Below, in pieces: positions 26,821 to 35,196 of a DNA stretch of 64,000 bases. The stretch spans positions 310,001 to 374,000 of the forward strand of contig NZ_CP042331.1 of the NCBI RefSeq assembly GCF_008253865.1. The letters are read 5' to 3'. Source of the DNA: Bosea sp. F3-2 (GTDB taxonomy: Bacteria > Pseudomonadota > Alphaproteobacteria > Rhizobiales > Beijerinckiaceae). Every line of letters starts with the position of its first letter. Within the stretch, counting starts at the first letter, position 1. The notes under the pieces were generated by a model. That model saw only the letters and a list, made by a program, of their open reading frames with translations, made no database searches and was not told the origin of the DNA. Position numbers and translations under genes: made by a program.

Positions 26821-26867
26821 ACGGCTGAATCTGCGTCCTCGGGGATGACAGTGGGGCAGGGCCTCAG

Positions 26868-27698
26868 ATGACGGCCGAATTGCCATTCGAGGAAGATGCC
26901 GCGCGCCGTGAAGGCGAGCCATCACTCGTTGTCGATGTCGACGGCTATGAGGGGCCGCTCGACCTGTTGCTCGATCTCGCGCGCCGCCAGAAGGTCGATC
27001 TGCATCGCATCTCGATCCTGGCGCTGGCCGAGCAGTATCTTGCCTTCGTCGAGGAGGCGCGGGCGCTCAGGCTCGAGCTTGCTGCCGATTATCTCGTGAT
27101 GGCGGCCTGGCTCGCCTATCTGAAGTCGCGGCTGCTGCTGCCCGAACCGCCCAAGGGCGAGGAGCCGAGCGCGGCCGATCTCGCCACGGCGCTGGCGCTG
27201 CGCCTGCGCCGGCTGGAGGCGATCCGCGCCGCCGCGCGCAAGCTCGCCTCGCGCGAGCGGCTGGGACAGGACGTCTTCGCGCGCGGCGCACCGGAAGAGA
27301 TCGTCGCAGGCGCCCGGCCGGTTTGGGAGGCGGAGCTTTACGATCTGCTCGCAGCCTATGCGCAGCAGCGGCAGAAGCGGGTGCAGGGGCATATCTCTGT
27401 CGGCCATCGCGTCGTCTGGTCTCTGGTCGAGGCGCGAGAAGCGCTGCAGCGACTGGTCGGCGAGGCCGGGGATTGGACCGAACTCGACAGCTATCTGACG
27501 CAGTACATGACGTCCCATGGCCTGCCGGCGCGAGAGATGCGGGCGACGGTGCGAGCCTCGGCTCTGTCGGCCATGCTCGAAATGGTCAGGGAAGGGGTCC
27601 TCGATCTGCGGCAGGATGAGGCTTTCGCGCCGATCGAGCTGCGCCGCCGTTCGGCGCGGCCGCAGATTTTGCCCTTCGCCGGCAAGGATGCGTCATGA
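26868..27698 (+). CDS. scpA: segregation and condensation protein A
   Basis: A 276-residue kleisin subunit of the SMC-ScpAB complex, which compacts and separates the chromosome. The N-terminal block VDVDGYEGPLDLLLDLAR and the helix YLVMAAWLAYLKSRLLLPEP are characteristic. The C-terminal winged-helix part (EMRATVRASALSAMLEMVRE) contacts the SMC head. Its stop overlaps the ATG of scpB by 4 bases, so the two are co-translated. Confidence 0.95.
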   Translation: MTAELPFEEDAARREGEPSLVVDVDGYEGPLDLLLDLARRQKVDLHRISILALAEQYLAFVEEARALRLELAADYLVMAAWLAYLKSRLLLPEPPKGEEPSAADLATALALRLRRLEAIRAAARKLASRERLGQDVFARGAPEEIVAGARPVWEAELYDLLAAYAQQRQKRVQGHISVGHRVVWSLVEAREALQRLVGEAGDWTELDSYLTQYMTSHGLPAREMRATVRASALSAMLEMVREGVLDLRQDEAFAPIELRRRSARPQILPFAGKDAS

Positions 27699-28393
27699 CT
27701 GCCGCGATGGCCGCCCCCCTGGACGCCGAGGATGGTGGCGGCGTGGAAGCTTTCGCCCAGGCATTGCGCATTGTCGAGGCGCTGCTTTTCGCTTCGACAG
27801 CGCCCCTGTCGACAGAGGCACTGGGCCGGGCGATCCCGACCGGCATCGCGGTCGAGCAGGTGCTGGCCCGGCTTGTGGAGATCTATGCGACGCGCGGGGT
27901 CAACCTGCGCCAGGTCGCCGGCGGTTGGGCCTTCCGGACGGCGCCGGACCTCGGCTATCTGCTCGCCGCCGAGGCCGAGCCGCCGCGCAGATTGTCGCGC
28001 GCCGCGCTCGAGGTGCTGTCGATCATCGCCTACCACCAGCCGGTGACGCGCGCGGAGATCGAGGAGATTCGAGGTGTCGCCACCGCCAAGGGCACGCTCG
28101 ATATCCTGTTGGAGGCAGGATGGGTGCGCCTGCGCGGACGGCGGCGCTCGCCGGGCCGGCCGGTGACCTATGGCACGACGCCCGGCTTCCTCGATCATTT
28201 CGGTCTTGACCGCATCGACGATCTGCCGGGCCTGGAGGAGTTGAAGGGAACCGGCTTCATCGAGGGCCGCCTGACGCGCGACCTCACGGTGCCGGTTCCG
28301 GATGACGATCCGAGCTTGCGCGATGACGAGGACCCGCTCGGTGATCTGTTCAGCCCGCTTGACGACGGCGAGGGGGGGGCGCAACAGGGGTGA
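27695..28393 (+). CDS. scpB: segregation and condensation protein B
   Basis: A 232-residue partner of ScpA with two winged-helix domains: ALRIVEALLFASTAPLSTEA near residue 23, and LSRAALEVLSIIAYHQPVTR followed by AEIEEIRGV near residue 105. The signature GRRRSPGRPVTYGTTPGFLDHF is complete. The last 45 residues are acidic and disordered. ScpB dimers hold ScpA and regulate SMC ATPase. An R1 repeat follows the gene. Confidence 0.95.
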   Translation: MTAAMAAPLDAEDGGGVEAFAQALRIVEALLFASTAPLSTEALGRAIPTGIAVEQVLARLVEIYATRGVNLRQVAGGWAFRTAPDLGYLLAAEAEPPRRLSRAALEVLSIIAYHQPVTRAEIEEIRGVATAKGTLDILLEAGWVRLRGRRRSPGRPVTYGTTPGFLDHFGLDRIDDLPGLEELKGTGFIEGRLTRDLTVPVPDDDPSLRDDEDPLGDLFSPLDDGEGGAQQG

Positions 28394-28429
28394 GGAACGG
28401 CAATCTCGGTATTGCGGCTGTTTTCCCTG

Positions 28430-28535
28430 CGTCATCCCGGACAAGCCGCGAAGCGGCGCCGATCCGGGATCCATCATCGAGCGGTGTGTTCTACGATGGA
28501 TCCCGGGTCTTCGCTTCGCTGTGCCCGGGATGACG
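28430..28535 (-). repeat. R1 palindromic repeat (orientation B to A)
   Basis: CGTCATCCCGGACAAGCCGC with GATCCGGGATCCATC pairs with GATGGATCCCGGGTC to CCCGGGATGACG. It lies between scpB and the ABC ATPase gene. Confidence 0.9.
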
Positions 28536-28632
28536 CGTGAATTGTGAAAGGTGGGCATTCTTGGCGCGCAGCGACATCAAGGCGGGGTGGCTCGGCTGGG
28601 GCCGGCGCGGGACGGCCGGCGCGGCGATCCCG

Positions 28633-29673
28633 ATGGCGCTGGGCTTCGAGAGCGTGACGCAGCGCTTCGGAGAGGTGGTGGCGCTGTCCAATGTTTCGCT
28701 GACAGTCAAACCGGGTGAGATCGTTGCGCTGCTCGGCCAGTCGGGCTGCGGCAAGACGACGCTGCTGAGGCTCGCTGCGGGTGTCGAGCGGCCGAGCTCT
28801 GGACGCGTGCTGCTGGAGGGGAGCGATGTTTCGGCGCCCGGCCGGTTCGTCGAGCCGGAGCATCGCGGTGTCGGCTTCGTCTTTCAGGACTATGCGCTGT
28901 TCCCGCATCTGACCGTCGGCGAGAATGTCTGCTTCGGCCTGCGCGGGCAGAGCGCGGCGTCGGCGGAGGCAACTGCGCTCAGGGCGCTCGCGCGCGTCGG
29001 CCTCGCCGACTTCTACGGGGCTTATCCGCATATGCTCTCCGGCGGCGAGCAGCAGCGCGTGGCGCTGGCGCGTGCCATCGCGCCGCGTCCCGGTGTGCTC
29101 CTGATGGACGAGCCCTTCTCCAATCTCGATCGGCGGCTGCGCGACGTGGTGCGCGACGAGACCGCCGCACTGCTGGAGGAAACCGGTGCCACTTCGATCA
29201 TCGTGACGCATGATCCGGAGGATGCGATGCGCATCGCCGACCGCATCGTGCTGATGCGGGCCGGGCGCATCGTCCAGGTCGGCACGGGCGAGGAGCTCTA
29301 TCGGACGCCCGCCAGCCTCTTTGCCGCCCGATTTTTCTGCGATTTTACCGAGGTCGAAGGTCGCGTCTCAGGCGGCGCGATCGATACGCCGCTCGGGCGC
29401 TTCGCGGCGCCGGGGCTGCCGGAGGGAAGCGAGGCGATCGCCTGCATCCGGCCGCATCGGGTGCGGATCGTGCCGAAGGGCTATTATCTGCCCGGGCGGC
29501 TCGTCGCGCGGCGCTTCCTCGGCGAGGTCGATCATCTGCTGATCGCCGTGGAGGGGTTCGACCGTGCGCTCTCGGTGCGGGCCGCGCTGTCGGACGAGAT
29601 CACGGTGGGCCACGAGGTCGGCGTCGAGATTCCGTCCGACGAAGTCCTTGTGTTTCCGGCGGCAGATCAATAG
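28633..29673 (+). CDS. ABC transporter ATP-binding protein, FbpC/PotA-like, with TOBE domain
   Basis: A 346-residue importer ATPase. All motifs are present: Walker A GQSGCGKTT, Q-loop FVFQDYALFPHLTV, signature LSGGEQQRVALARA, Walker B VLLMDEPFSNLD and switch VTHDPEDAM. The C-terminal 110 residues (EVEGRVSGGAIDTPLG...; IACIRPHRVRI) form a TOBE-type regulatory domain, as in ferric-ion and polyamine importers. No permease or binding protein lies nearby, so substrate and partners are unknown. The start is uncertain: ATG 28633 begins the conserved part, but the frame is open back to 28537 and no strong ribosome site is seen. Confidence 0.85.
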   Translation: MALGFESVTQRFGEVVALSNVSLTVKPGEIVALLGQSGCGKTTLLRLAAGVERPSSGRVLLEGSDVSAPGRFVEPEHRGVGFVFQDYALFPHLTVGENVCFGLRGQSAASAEATALRALARVGLADFYGAYPHMLSGGEQQRVALARAIAPRPGVLLMDEPFSNLDRRLRDVVRDETAALLEETGATSIIVTHDPEDAMRIADRIVLMRAGRIVQVGTGEELYRTPASLFAARFFCDFTEVEGRVSGGAIDTPLGRFAAPGLPEGSEAIACIRPHRVRIVPKGYYLPGRLVARRFLGEVDHLLIAVEGFDRALSVRAALSDEITVGHEVGVEIPSDEVLVFPAADQ

Positions 29674-29754
29674 GTTCCGCCGCCGAGCGATCGACCGGGC
29701 AGGGGTTGGGTTGGGGATTTCTCCCAGTCGAGGCAATTTCGGAGGAGTTTCGCC

Positions 29755-30000
29755 ATGGGTGGCGTGAGCATTTGGCACTGGATCGTCGTCGGCGTCATCG
29801 TGATGCTGCTGTTCGGGCGCGGCAAGGTGTCCGAGCTGATGGGCGATGTCGCCAAGGGCATCAAATCGTTCAAGAAGGGCATGGCGGAGGACGATGAGCC
29901 GACGCCGAGCGCGACGACTGTCGATCCCAAGGTGATCGACCATACCCAGGCCAGCAACACGGCTGCGCAGGCTCAGGCCAAGGCCGAGCACAAGGCCTGA
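29755..30000 (+). CDS. tatA: Sec-independent protein translocase subunit TatA
   Basis: An 81-residue protein. A single N-terminal helix (SIWHWIVVGVIVMLLFGRGK) with the conserved FGRGK hinge and an amphipathic helix (VSELMGDVAKGIKSFKKGM) define TatA, the pore-forming subunit for export of folded twin-arginine proteins. The tail is hydrophilic. GGAGG precedes the ATG by about 11 bp. The gene is followed by a hairpin and T-run at 30009, which may lower read-through to tatB. Confidence 0.96.
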   Translation: MGGVSIWHWIVVGVIVMLLFGRGKVSELMGDVAKGIKSFKKGMAEDDEPTPSATTVDPKVIDHTQASNTAAQAQAKAEHKA

Positions 30001-30008
30001 TGCGGCTT

Positions 30009-30069
30009 GCGTCCGCTGGACGCGGTTTTGTGATGCGCGCGTTCTGATCCCTCGGCCTTGACGGCCGAG
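30009..30069 (+). terminator. two hairpins between tatA and tatB, first one attenuator-like
   Basis: GCGTCC-GCT-GGACGC (30009-30023) is followed by GGTTTT, resembling a weak terminator. A second stem, CTCGGCC-TTGAC-GGCCGAG (30051-30069), ends 29 bp before the tatB start. Either could favour tatA over tatBC, since Tat machines need more TatA than TatB or TatC. The regulatory role is inferred. Confidence 0.55.
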
Positions 30070-30098
30070 CGGAGGCGCGCCGAGAGGACGAGCCGTCG

Positions 30099-30800
30099 AT
30101 GTTCGACATCGCCTGGAGCGAGATGGTGCTGATCGGGGCGGTGGCGCTCGTGGTGATCGGCCCCAAGGATCTGCCCAAAGCCCTGCGCACGGTCGGCCAG
30201 ACGGTCAGCCGTATTCGCCGCATGGCCGCAGAATTCCAGGGGCAGTTCAACGAGGCCATGCGCGAGGCCGAACTCGCGGATCTCAAGAAGCAGGTCGAGG
30301 ATGTCGGCGGGTCGGTGTCGAGTGCGCTCAACAACGACTACAAGCCGATCGAGGAGCCGAAGGATTTTTCGGCGGCGAGCGTGGGCGAGGCCGCCAAGCC
30401 CGAGGACGCAGCGCTGAAGGAAGCCGAGGCGAAGCTTGCTGCGCTGCCGACGCCGGAGTTGCCGCCGGTCGACATCGCCGCCGAGACGCCAACGCCCGCC
30501 GAGGAGCCTGTTCCGGCCGCCAAGCCGAAGCGGACGCGCAAGGCGAAGACTCAGGAAGAGCCGGTGGCCGAGAGCGCTCCGGCTGCCGAAACTGCACCCT
30601 CTGCCGAGGCAAGCGAGGCCGCCGAGAAGGCGAAGCCGGCGCGAGAGCGCAAGGTCAAGGCCGTGGCGGATGCGCCGGAAGAGCCCGATACGCCTTTCCC
30701 GGAGGCGGGTTCTGCTGAGGCGCCCCAAGAGGCGCCGAAGCCCGCTCGTAAACGCAAACCCAAGGCCGCTACCGCCAAGGGTGAGGAGACTTCCGCATGA
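30099..30800 (+). CDS. tatB: Sec-independent protein translocase subunit TatB
   Basis: A 233-residue protein. The N-terminus MFDIAWSEMVLIGAVALVVI followed by GPKDLPKALRTVGQ is a textbook TatB start: a membrane helix with an early glutamate, then an amphipathic helix. The remaining 150 residues are alanine, proline and charge rich (repeated EEP/AETP/KPKRTRK), much longer than in E. coli but usual in Hyphomicrobiales. TatB with TatC forms the receptor for twin-arginine signals. Its stop overlaps the tatC ATG by 4 bases. Confidence 0.95.
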   Translation: MFDIAWSEMVLIGAVALVVIGPKDLPKALRTVGQTVSRIRRMAAEFQGQFNEAMREAELADLKKQVEDVGGSVSSALNNDYKPIEEPKDFSAASVGEAAKPEDAALKEAEAKLAALPTPELPPVDIAAETPTPAEEPVPAAKPKRTRKAKTQEEPVAESAPAAETAPSAEASEAAEKAKPARERKVKAVADAPEEPDTPFPEAGSAEAPQEAPKPARKRKPKAATAKGEETSA

Positions 30801-31600
30801 GCGTCGCCAATCCTCGCGAGGGCGAGGACGAGATCGAGGCCTCGCGCGCGCCGCTCATCGAGCATCTGATCGAGCTGCGCTCGCGGCTGATCAAATCGCT
30901 GATCGCCTTCCTGATCATGTTCTTCATCTGCTTCGGCTTCTCGACGCAGATCTACAACATCCTGGTGATGCCTTATGTCTGGGCCGCCGGCAGCGCGGCC
31001 AACGCGCAGCTGATCTATACCGGCCCGCTCGAGCTGCTCTTCACCCATATCAAGGTGGCGGCCTTTGGCGCCGGCTTCTTCGCCTTTCCGGTGATCGCGA
31101 CGCAGGTCTACAAATTCGTCGCACCCGGTCTCTACAAGAACGAGAAGGCCGCCTTCGCGCCCTATCTGGTCGCGACGCCGGTGTTCTTCACGCTGGGCGC
31201 GCTGCTGGTCTTCTTCTTCGCCATGCCGGTGCTGATGAAGTTCTCGCTCGGCATGCAGCAGGCGGCGACGGAGACCCAGGCCGGCATCGCGCTCCTGCCC
31301 AAGGTCAGCGAATACCTGTCGCTGATCATGACGCTGATCTTTGCCTTCGGCATCGCCTTCCAGCTGCCGGTGATCCTGACCCTGCTCGGGCAGGCGGGCA
31401 TCATCGATTCGCAGTTCCTGAAGGACAAGCGCCGCTACGCGATCGTCTTCGTCTTCGTCATTGCGGCGGTGCTGACGCCGCCGGACGTGATCTCGCAGCT
31501 CATGCTCGCGATCCCGATGCTGCTGCTCTACGAGCTCTCGGTGTTCTCGGTCCGCCGCGTCGAGAAGAAGCACCAGGCGGCGAAGGCTGCTGAGGAGTAG
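30797..31600 (+). CDS. tatC: Sec-independent protein translocase subunit TatC
   Basis: A 267-residue inner-membrane protein with six helices. The N-terminal signature PLIEHLIELRSRLIKSL contains the conserved glutamate that binds the twin-arginine motif. FVAPGLYKNEKAAF is the first-loop signature, and FGIAFQLPVIL lies in a later helix. The short charged C-tail ends KKHQAAKAAEE. It is the core receptor of the Tat system, co-translated with tatB. An R1 repeat starts 16 bp after the stop. Confidence 0.97.
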   Translation: MSVANPREGEDEIEASRAPLIEHLIELRSRLIKSLIAFLIMFFICFGFSTQIYNILVMPYVWAAGSAANAQLIYTGPLELLFTHIKVAAFGAGFFAFPVIATQVYKFVAPGLYKNEKAAFAPYLVATPVFFTLGALLVFFFAMPVLMKFSLGMQQAATETQAGIALLPKVSEYLSLIMTLIFAFGIAFQLPVILTLLGQAGIIDSQFLKDKRRYAIVFVFVIAAVLTPPDVISQLMLAIPMLLLYELSVFSVRRVEKKHQAAKAAEE

Positions 31601-31615
31601 ACCTTTCTTCCCCAC

Positions 31616-31721
31616 CGTCATTCCGGGCGTAGCGAAGCGAAGACCCGGAATCCATCGTAAGGCGCCTTGCTCTATGATGGATTCCGGATCGGCGCCGCTT
31701 CGCGGCTTGTCCGGAATGACG
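31616..31721 (+). repeat. R1 palindromic repeat (A to B), left flank of the GIY-YIG gene
   Basis: Arm A runs from CGTCATTCCGGGCGTAGCG to ACCCGGAATCCATC; arm B runs from GATGGATTCCGGATCGGCG to TGTCCGGAATGACG. It is 106 bp long. Its reverse complement matches the copy at 32020-32125: the first 46 bases are identical and the last 41 differ at one position. The nuclease ATG lies only 9 bp beyond its right end. Confidence 0.93.
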
Positions 31722-31729
31722 GGGTGGGG

Positions 31730-32014
31730 ATGTGGCTCTACATCATGGCGAGTGGCTGGAACGGGACGCTTTATGTCGGCGTCACGAACAGCTTGAGCCG
31801 CAGGATCGCTGAACATCGCAAAGGACGCGGCTCCGACTTCGTTCGCCGATACGGTGTCATTCATCTCGTTTATGCGGAACGCTTTGAGCGCGCCGATGAA
31901 GCGATCGCACAAGAGACGCGCGTGAAGGCTTGGAAACGAGCCTGGAAGATTGCGTTGATCGAGAAAAGCAATCCGAGCTGGGCTGATCTGTCCGATACGA
32001 TTCATCTCGATTGA
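31730..32014 (+). CDS. GIY-YIG endonuclease domain protein
   Basis: A 94-residue single-domain nuclease. The family signature is visible as WLYIMAS near the start and GTLYVGVTNSLSRRIAEHR, giving the paired tyrosines and the catalytic arginine. QETRVKAWKR supplies the metal-binding glutamate, and EKSNPSW the terminal asparagine. Proteins of this size are often annotated as excinuclease-like or UPF0213-related, and none has a well-established role. The gene sits exactly between two inverted R1 palindromes, 9 bp from the left and 5 bp from the right one. GGGGTGGGG just after the left repeat serves as the ribosome site. The gene separates tatC from serS and looks like cargo or driver of a mobile unit. 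Confidence 0.88.
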   Translation: MWLYIMASGWNGTLYVGVTNSLSRRIAEHRKGRGSDFVRRYGVIHLVYAERFERADEAIAQETRVKAWKRAWKIALIEKSNPSWADLSDTIHLD

Positions 32015-32019
32015 TCGGC

Positions 32020-32125
32020 CGTCATTCCGGACAAGCCGCGAAGCGGCGCCGATCCGGAATCCATCGAAGGGCGTTGTTCTCTATGATGGATTCCGGGTCT
32101 TCGCTTCGCTGCGCCCGGAATGACG
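32020..32125 (-). repeat. R1 palindromic repeat (B to A), right flank of the GIY-YIG gene
   Basis: Arm B starts CGTCATTCCGGACAAGCCG and arm A ends CGCCCGGAATGACG. It is 106 bp and the inverted counterpart of the copy at 31616-31721. It begins 5 bp after the nuclease stop and ends 93 bp before serS. Confidence 0.93.
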
Positions 32126-32218
32126 GGAGCATATGGCAATGATGCCTGTTCCCTCCCGCGTCGTCCCGGTCTAGAGCATCCTGCGCTGTATTCCGCAGCG
32201 ATGCATGGCCGGACGACG

Positions 32219-33517
32219 ATGTACGACATCAGATGGATTCGCGAGAACGCCGCGGCGTTCGATGGAGGCTTGACGCGACGGGGCCTGGAGCCGCTGTCGT
32301 CGTCGTTGCTCGCGCTCGACGATGTTCGCCGCTCCGCCATTGCCAAGGCGCAAGGCGTGCAGGAGCGCCGCAACGCGCTCTCCAAGGAGATCGGCAAGGC
32401 GATGGGCGCGAAGGATGTCGCGCTCGCCGAGAAGCTCAAGGCCGAGGTCGCGGCGCTCAAGGAAGAGCAGCCGGCGCTCGAAGCCGAGGAGAAGGCCGCC
32501 AAGGAGGCGCTCGACGAGAAGCTCGCAGCCATCCCGAACACGCCCTTCGACGATGTGCCTGAGGGCGCCGACGAGCATGACAATGTCGTGCTGCATACGC
32601 ATGGCGTTAAGCCGGAGGAGCGTGGGCTGCTCAAGGGCGTCAACGACCCGAAGCAGCATTTCGAGCTTGGCGAAGCGCTCGGACAGATGGATTTCGAGAA
32701 GGCCGCGAAGCTCTCGGGGGCGCGCTTCGTCGTGCTGGAGAAGCAGATCGCGCGGCTCTCGCGCGCGATCGGGCAGTTCATGCTCGATACGCATACGGAA
32801 GAGCATGGGTATACGGAAGCCAACCCGCCGCTGCTGGTGCGCGATGCGGCCGTCTACGGTGTTGGTCAGCTTCCAAAGTTCGAGGAGGATCTCTTTCGCA
32901 CGACGACTGGTCATTGGCTGATCTCCACCGCGGAAGTAACGCTGACCAACTTTGTCGCGGACATGATTGTGTCCGAAGAGGAGTTGCCTCGCCGGTACAC
33001 CGCGCTCACGCCCTGTTTCCGTTCGGAGGCCGGCTCGGCCGGTCGCGATACGCGCGGCATGCTGCGCCAGCATCAGTTCGAGAAGGTCGAGCTCGTCTCG
33101 ATCACCGCGCCGGAGAAGTCGCGCGAGGAGCATGAGCGCATGCTCGCCTGCGCCGAAGCCGTGCTGAAGAAGCTCGACCTGCATTATCGCGTGATGACGC
33201 TGTGCACCGGCGACATGGGCTTCGCCTCGCAGAAGACCTGGGACATCGAGGTCTGGCTGCCGGGGCAGAAGACCTATCGCGAGATCTCGTCCTGCTCGGT
33301 CTGCGGCGATTTCCAGGCCCGGCGCATGAATGCCCGTTACAAGACCAGGGACGGCAAGGGCCCGTTCTTCGTGCACACGCTCAACGGCTCGGGCACGGCG
33401 GTCGGCCGGGCGCTGATCGCGGTGATGGAGAACTACCAGAACGCCGACGGCTCGATCACGGTGCCGGAGGTGCTGGTGCCCTATATGCGCGGCGTGACCA
33501 AAATCGAGAAGGTCTGA
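32219..33517 (+). CDS. serS: seryl-tRNA synthetase
   Basis: A 432-residue class II synthetase charging tRNA-Ser and tRNA-Sec. It begins MYDIRWIRENAAAFDGGL. Residues 30-105 form the long antiparallel coiled coil that binds the tRNA variable arm (SKEIGKAMGAKDVALAEKLK...). Class II motif 2 is TPCFRSEAGSAGRDTRGM with QHQFEKVE. Motif 3 is GSGTAVGRALIAVMENYQ, and SSCSVCGDFQARRM is the serine/ATP block. ATG 32219 is preferred over the in-frame 32120 start, which lies inside the repeat. Confidence 0.96.
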   Translation: MYDIRWIRENAAAFDGGLTRRGLEPLSSSLLALDDVRRSAIAKAQGVQERRNALSKEIGKAMGAKDVALAEKLKAEVAALKEEQPALEAEEKAAKEALDEKLAAIPNTPFDDVPEGADEHDNVVLHTHGVKPEERGLLKGVNDPKQHFELGEALGQMDFEKAAKLSGARFVVLEKQIARLSRAIGQFMLDTHTEEHGYTEANPPLLVRDAAVYGVGQLPKFEEDLFRTTTGHWLISTAEVTLTNFVADMIVSEEELPRRYTALTPCFRSEAGSAGRDTRGMLRQHQFEKVELVSITAPEKSREEHERMLACAEAVLKKLDLHYRVMTLCTGDMGFASQKTWDIEVWLPGQKTYREISSCSVCGDFQARRMNARYKTRDGKGPFFVHTLNGSGTAVGRALIAVMENYQNADGSITVPEVLVPYMRGVTKIEKV

Positions 33518-33532
33518 CGCGCGTGCCGGTTT

Positions 33533-33663
33533 CCCCCTTCTCCCCTTGCGGGAGAAGGTGGCTCGGCGAAGCCGAGACGGATGAGGGGTCGCGCTGGCCT
33601 GCATCATTTGCTAGGGCGGTGCGATCCCTCACCCCAACCCTCTCCCGCAAGGGGAGAGGGGGC
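33533..33663. repeat. R5 palindromic repeat (CTCTCCC/GGGAGAG type)
   Basis: One hairpin, CCTTCTCCC-CTTGC-GGGAGAAGG, sits at the left, and CCCTCTCCC-GCAAG-GGGAGAGGG at the right; the two also pair with each other. The same kind of element is nested inside the repeat at 43119-43420. It lies between serS and surE. Confidence 0.82.
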
Positions 33664-33709
33664 AGGGCGTGCCTCCCGCGCCCGCTTCATACGGCAGGTT
33701 CGAAACGAC

Positions 33710-34471
33710 ATGCGTATTCTCGTCACTAATGATGACGGCATCCATGCCGAGGGGCTGGAAGTGCTGGAGCGTATCGCGCGCCAGCTCTCCGACGATGTCT
33801 GGGTCGTGGCGCCGGAGAGCGACCAGTCCGGCGTCGCCCATTCGTTGTCGCTGTCCAATCCGCTCAGGCTGCGTGAGATCAGCGAGAAGCGCTTTGCCGT
33901 TGCCGGCACGCCGACCGATTGCGTCATCATGGCCGTGCGCTCGATCCTGGCCGAGGCCAAGCCCGACCTCGTGCTCTCGGGCGTCAATCGCGGCTCGAAT
34001 GTCGCGGAGGATGTGACCTATTCCGGCACCATCGCGGCGGCGATGGAGGGCACGCTGCTCGGCATCCCGTCGATCGCGGTCAGCCAGGCCTATACGCCGG
34101 GCGATCGCACCAACATCCGCTGGGATTGCGCCGAGCATCATGCACCCGGCATCATCCGCCGGCTGCTGGAGGAGGGCATTCCCGAGGGCGTGCTCTTCAA
34201 CCTCAACTTTCCCAATGCGGGGCCGAGCGAGGTGCAGGGCGTTTCCGTCACGGTGCAGGGCCGGCGCGACCAGGAACTGGTCAAGCTCGAGCCTCGCAAG
34301 GACGGGCGCGGCAACCCCTATTACTGGATCGCCTTCCAGCGAAGCCGCAAGGAGCCGGCGAACGGCACCGATCTGCGCGCCATGGCCGAGAACCGAATCT
34401 CGATCACGCCGCTGGAACTCGACCTGACCCATGAGCCGACACTGACCCGCTTCGCGCAAGTCTTCGCCTGA
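33710..34471 (+). CDS. surE: 5'/3'-nucleotidase SurE
   Basis: A 253-residue metal-dependent phosphatase acting on nucleoside monophosphates, linked to stationary-phase survival. The N-terminus MRILVTNDDGIHAEGLEVLE carries the DD metal motif. VVAPESDQSGVAHSLS and LVLSGVNRGSNVAEDVTYSGT (in two parts: SGVNRG and TYSGT) hold the remaining ligands. The start at 33710 is fixed by this conserved first residue. It is followed 19 bp later by pcm, the classic surE-pcm pair. Confidence 0.96.
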   Translation: MRILVTNDDGIHAEGLEVLERIARQLSDDVWVVAPESDQSGVAHSLSLSNPLRLREISEKRFAVAGTPTDCVIMAVRSILAEAKPDLVLSGVNRGSNVAEDVTYSGTIAAAMEGTLLGIPSIAVSQAYTPGDRTNIRWDCAEHHAPGIIRRLLEEGIPEGVLFNLNFPNAGPSEVQGVSVTVQGRRDQELVKLEPRKDGRGNPYYWIAFQRSRKEPANGTDLRAMAENRISITPLELDLTHEPTLTRFAQVFA

Positions 34472-34490
34472 GAGGCGGCGGGGAGGGGGC

Positions 34491-35153
34491 ATGAGCGAGG
34501 AGGTGCCGGCGAGCGAGGGCGAACGTACCGTCGCCTTTCTGCTGTCGCTGAGGGCGCGGGGCGTGCGCGACCTCGCGCTGCTTCGCGCCATGGAGCGGGT
34601 GCCGCGCGACCGGTTCGCTCCGTCCCGGTTTGCCGATCTCGCGCGCGAGGACGTCTCGGTGCCGCTGCCCTGCGGCCAGACGATGACCGCACCGCATACC
34701 GTCGCCAACCTGCTCGGCGCGCTCGACATGCAGATGGGCGCGCGCGTGCTCGAAGTGGGCACCGGCTCCGGCTATGTCTCCACCCTGCTTGCCGCGCTGG
34801 GCGGCGAGGTGGTTTCGCTGGAGCGTTATCGTTCGCTGGCGCTTGCCGCGCATGAGCGCGTCAGTGGCAGTGGCTTCGGCAAGCTGATCGATCTGCGCCA
34901 TGCCGACGGCTTCCAGCCCGATCGCACGCTCGGCCGTTTCGACCGTATCCTCGTCAATGGTGTCACACAGACGGTGCCCGAGGCGCTGCTGATGCGGCTG
35001 TCGAATGGCGGGCGGCTGGTCGGCGCCCTGCGAATCGAGGGCGTGGCGCGGCGGGTGGTGGTGACGCGCCTCGGCGATGACCAATTCGACCACGCGACCG
35101 GGCCGGTGCTGCGCCTGCCGCCGCTGGTACCGGGAATTTCGCGCGCGCTCTGA
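34491..35153 (+). CDS. pcm: protein-L-isoaspartate O-methyltransferase
   Basis: A 220-residue SAM-dependent repair enzyme that methylates isoaspartyl residues in damaged proteins. VPLPCGQTMTAPHTVANLL is the signature before motif I, and VLEVGTGSGYVSTLLAAL is the SAM-binding motif I. VVSLERYRSLA is the acidic loop, and FDRILVNGVTQTVPEALL the post-motif. It forms an operon with surE. GGAGGGGGC lies immediately upstream of the ATG. Confidence 0.94.
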   Translation: MSEEVPASEGERTVAFLLSLRARGVRDLALLRAMERVPRDRFAPSRFADLAREDVSVPLPCGQTMTAPHTVANLLGALDMQMGARVLEVGTGSGYVSTLLAALGGEVVSLERYRSLALAAHERVSGSGFGKLIDLRHADGFQPDRTLGRFDRILVNGVTQTVPEALLMRLSNGGRLVGALRIEGVARRVVVTRLGDDQFDHATGPVLRLPPLVPGISRAL

Positions 35154-35196
35154 CGCACGATCGCGCCAGAGTCCGCTGATTTTGCCAGGAACCACG

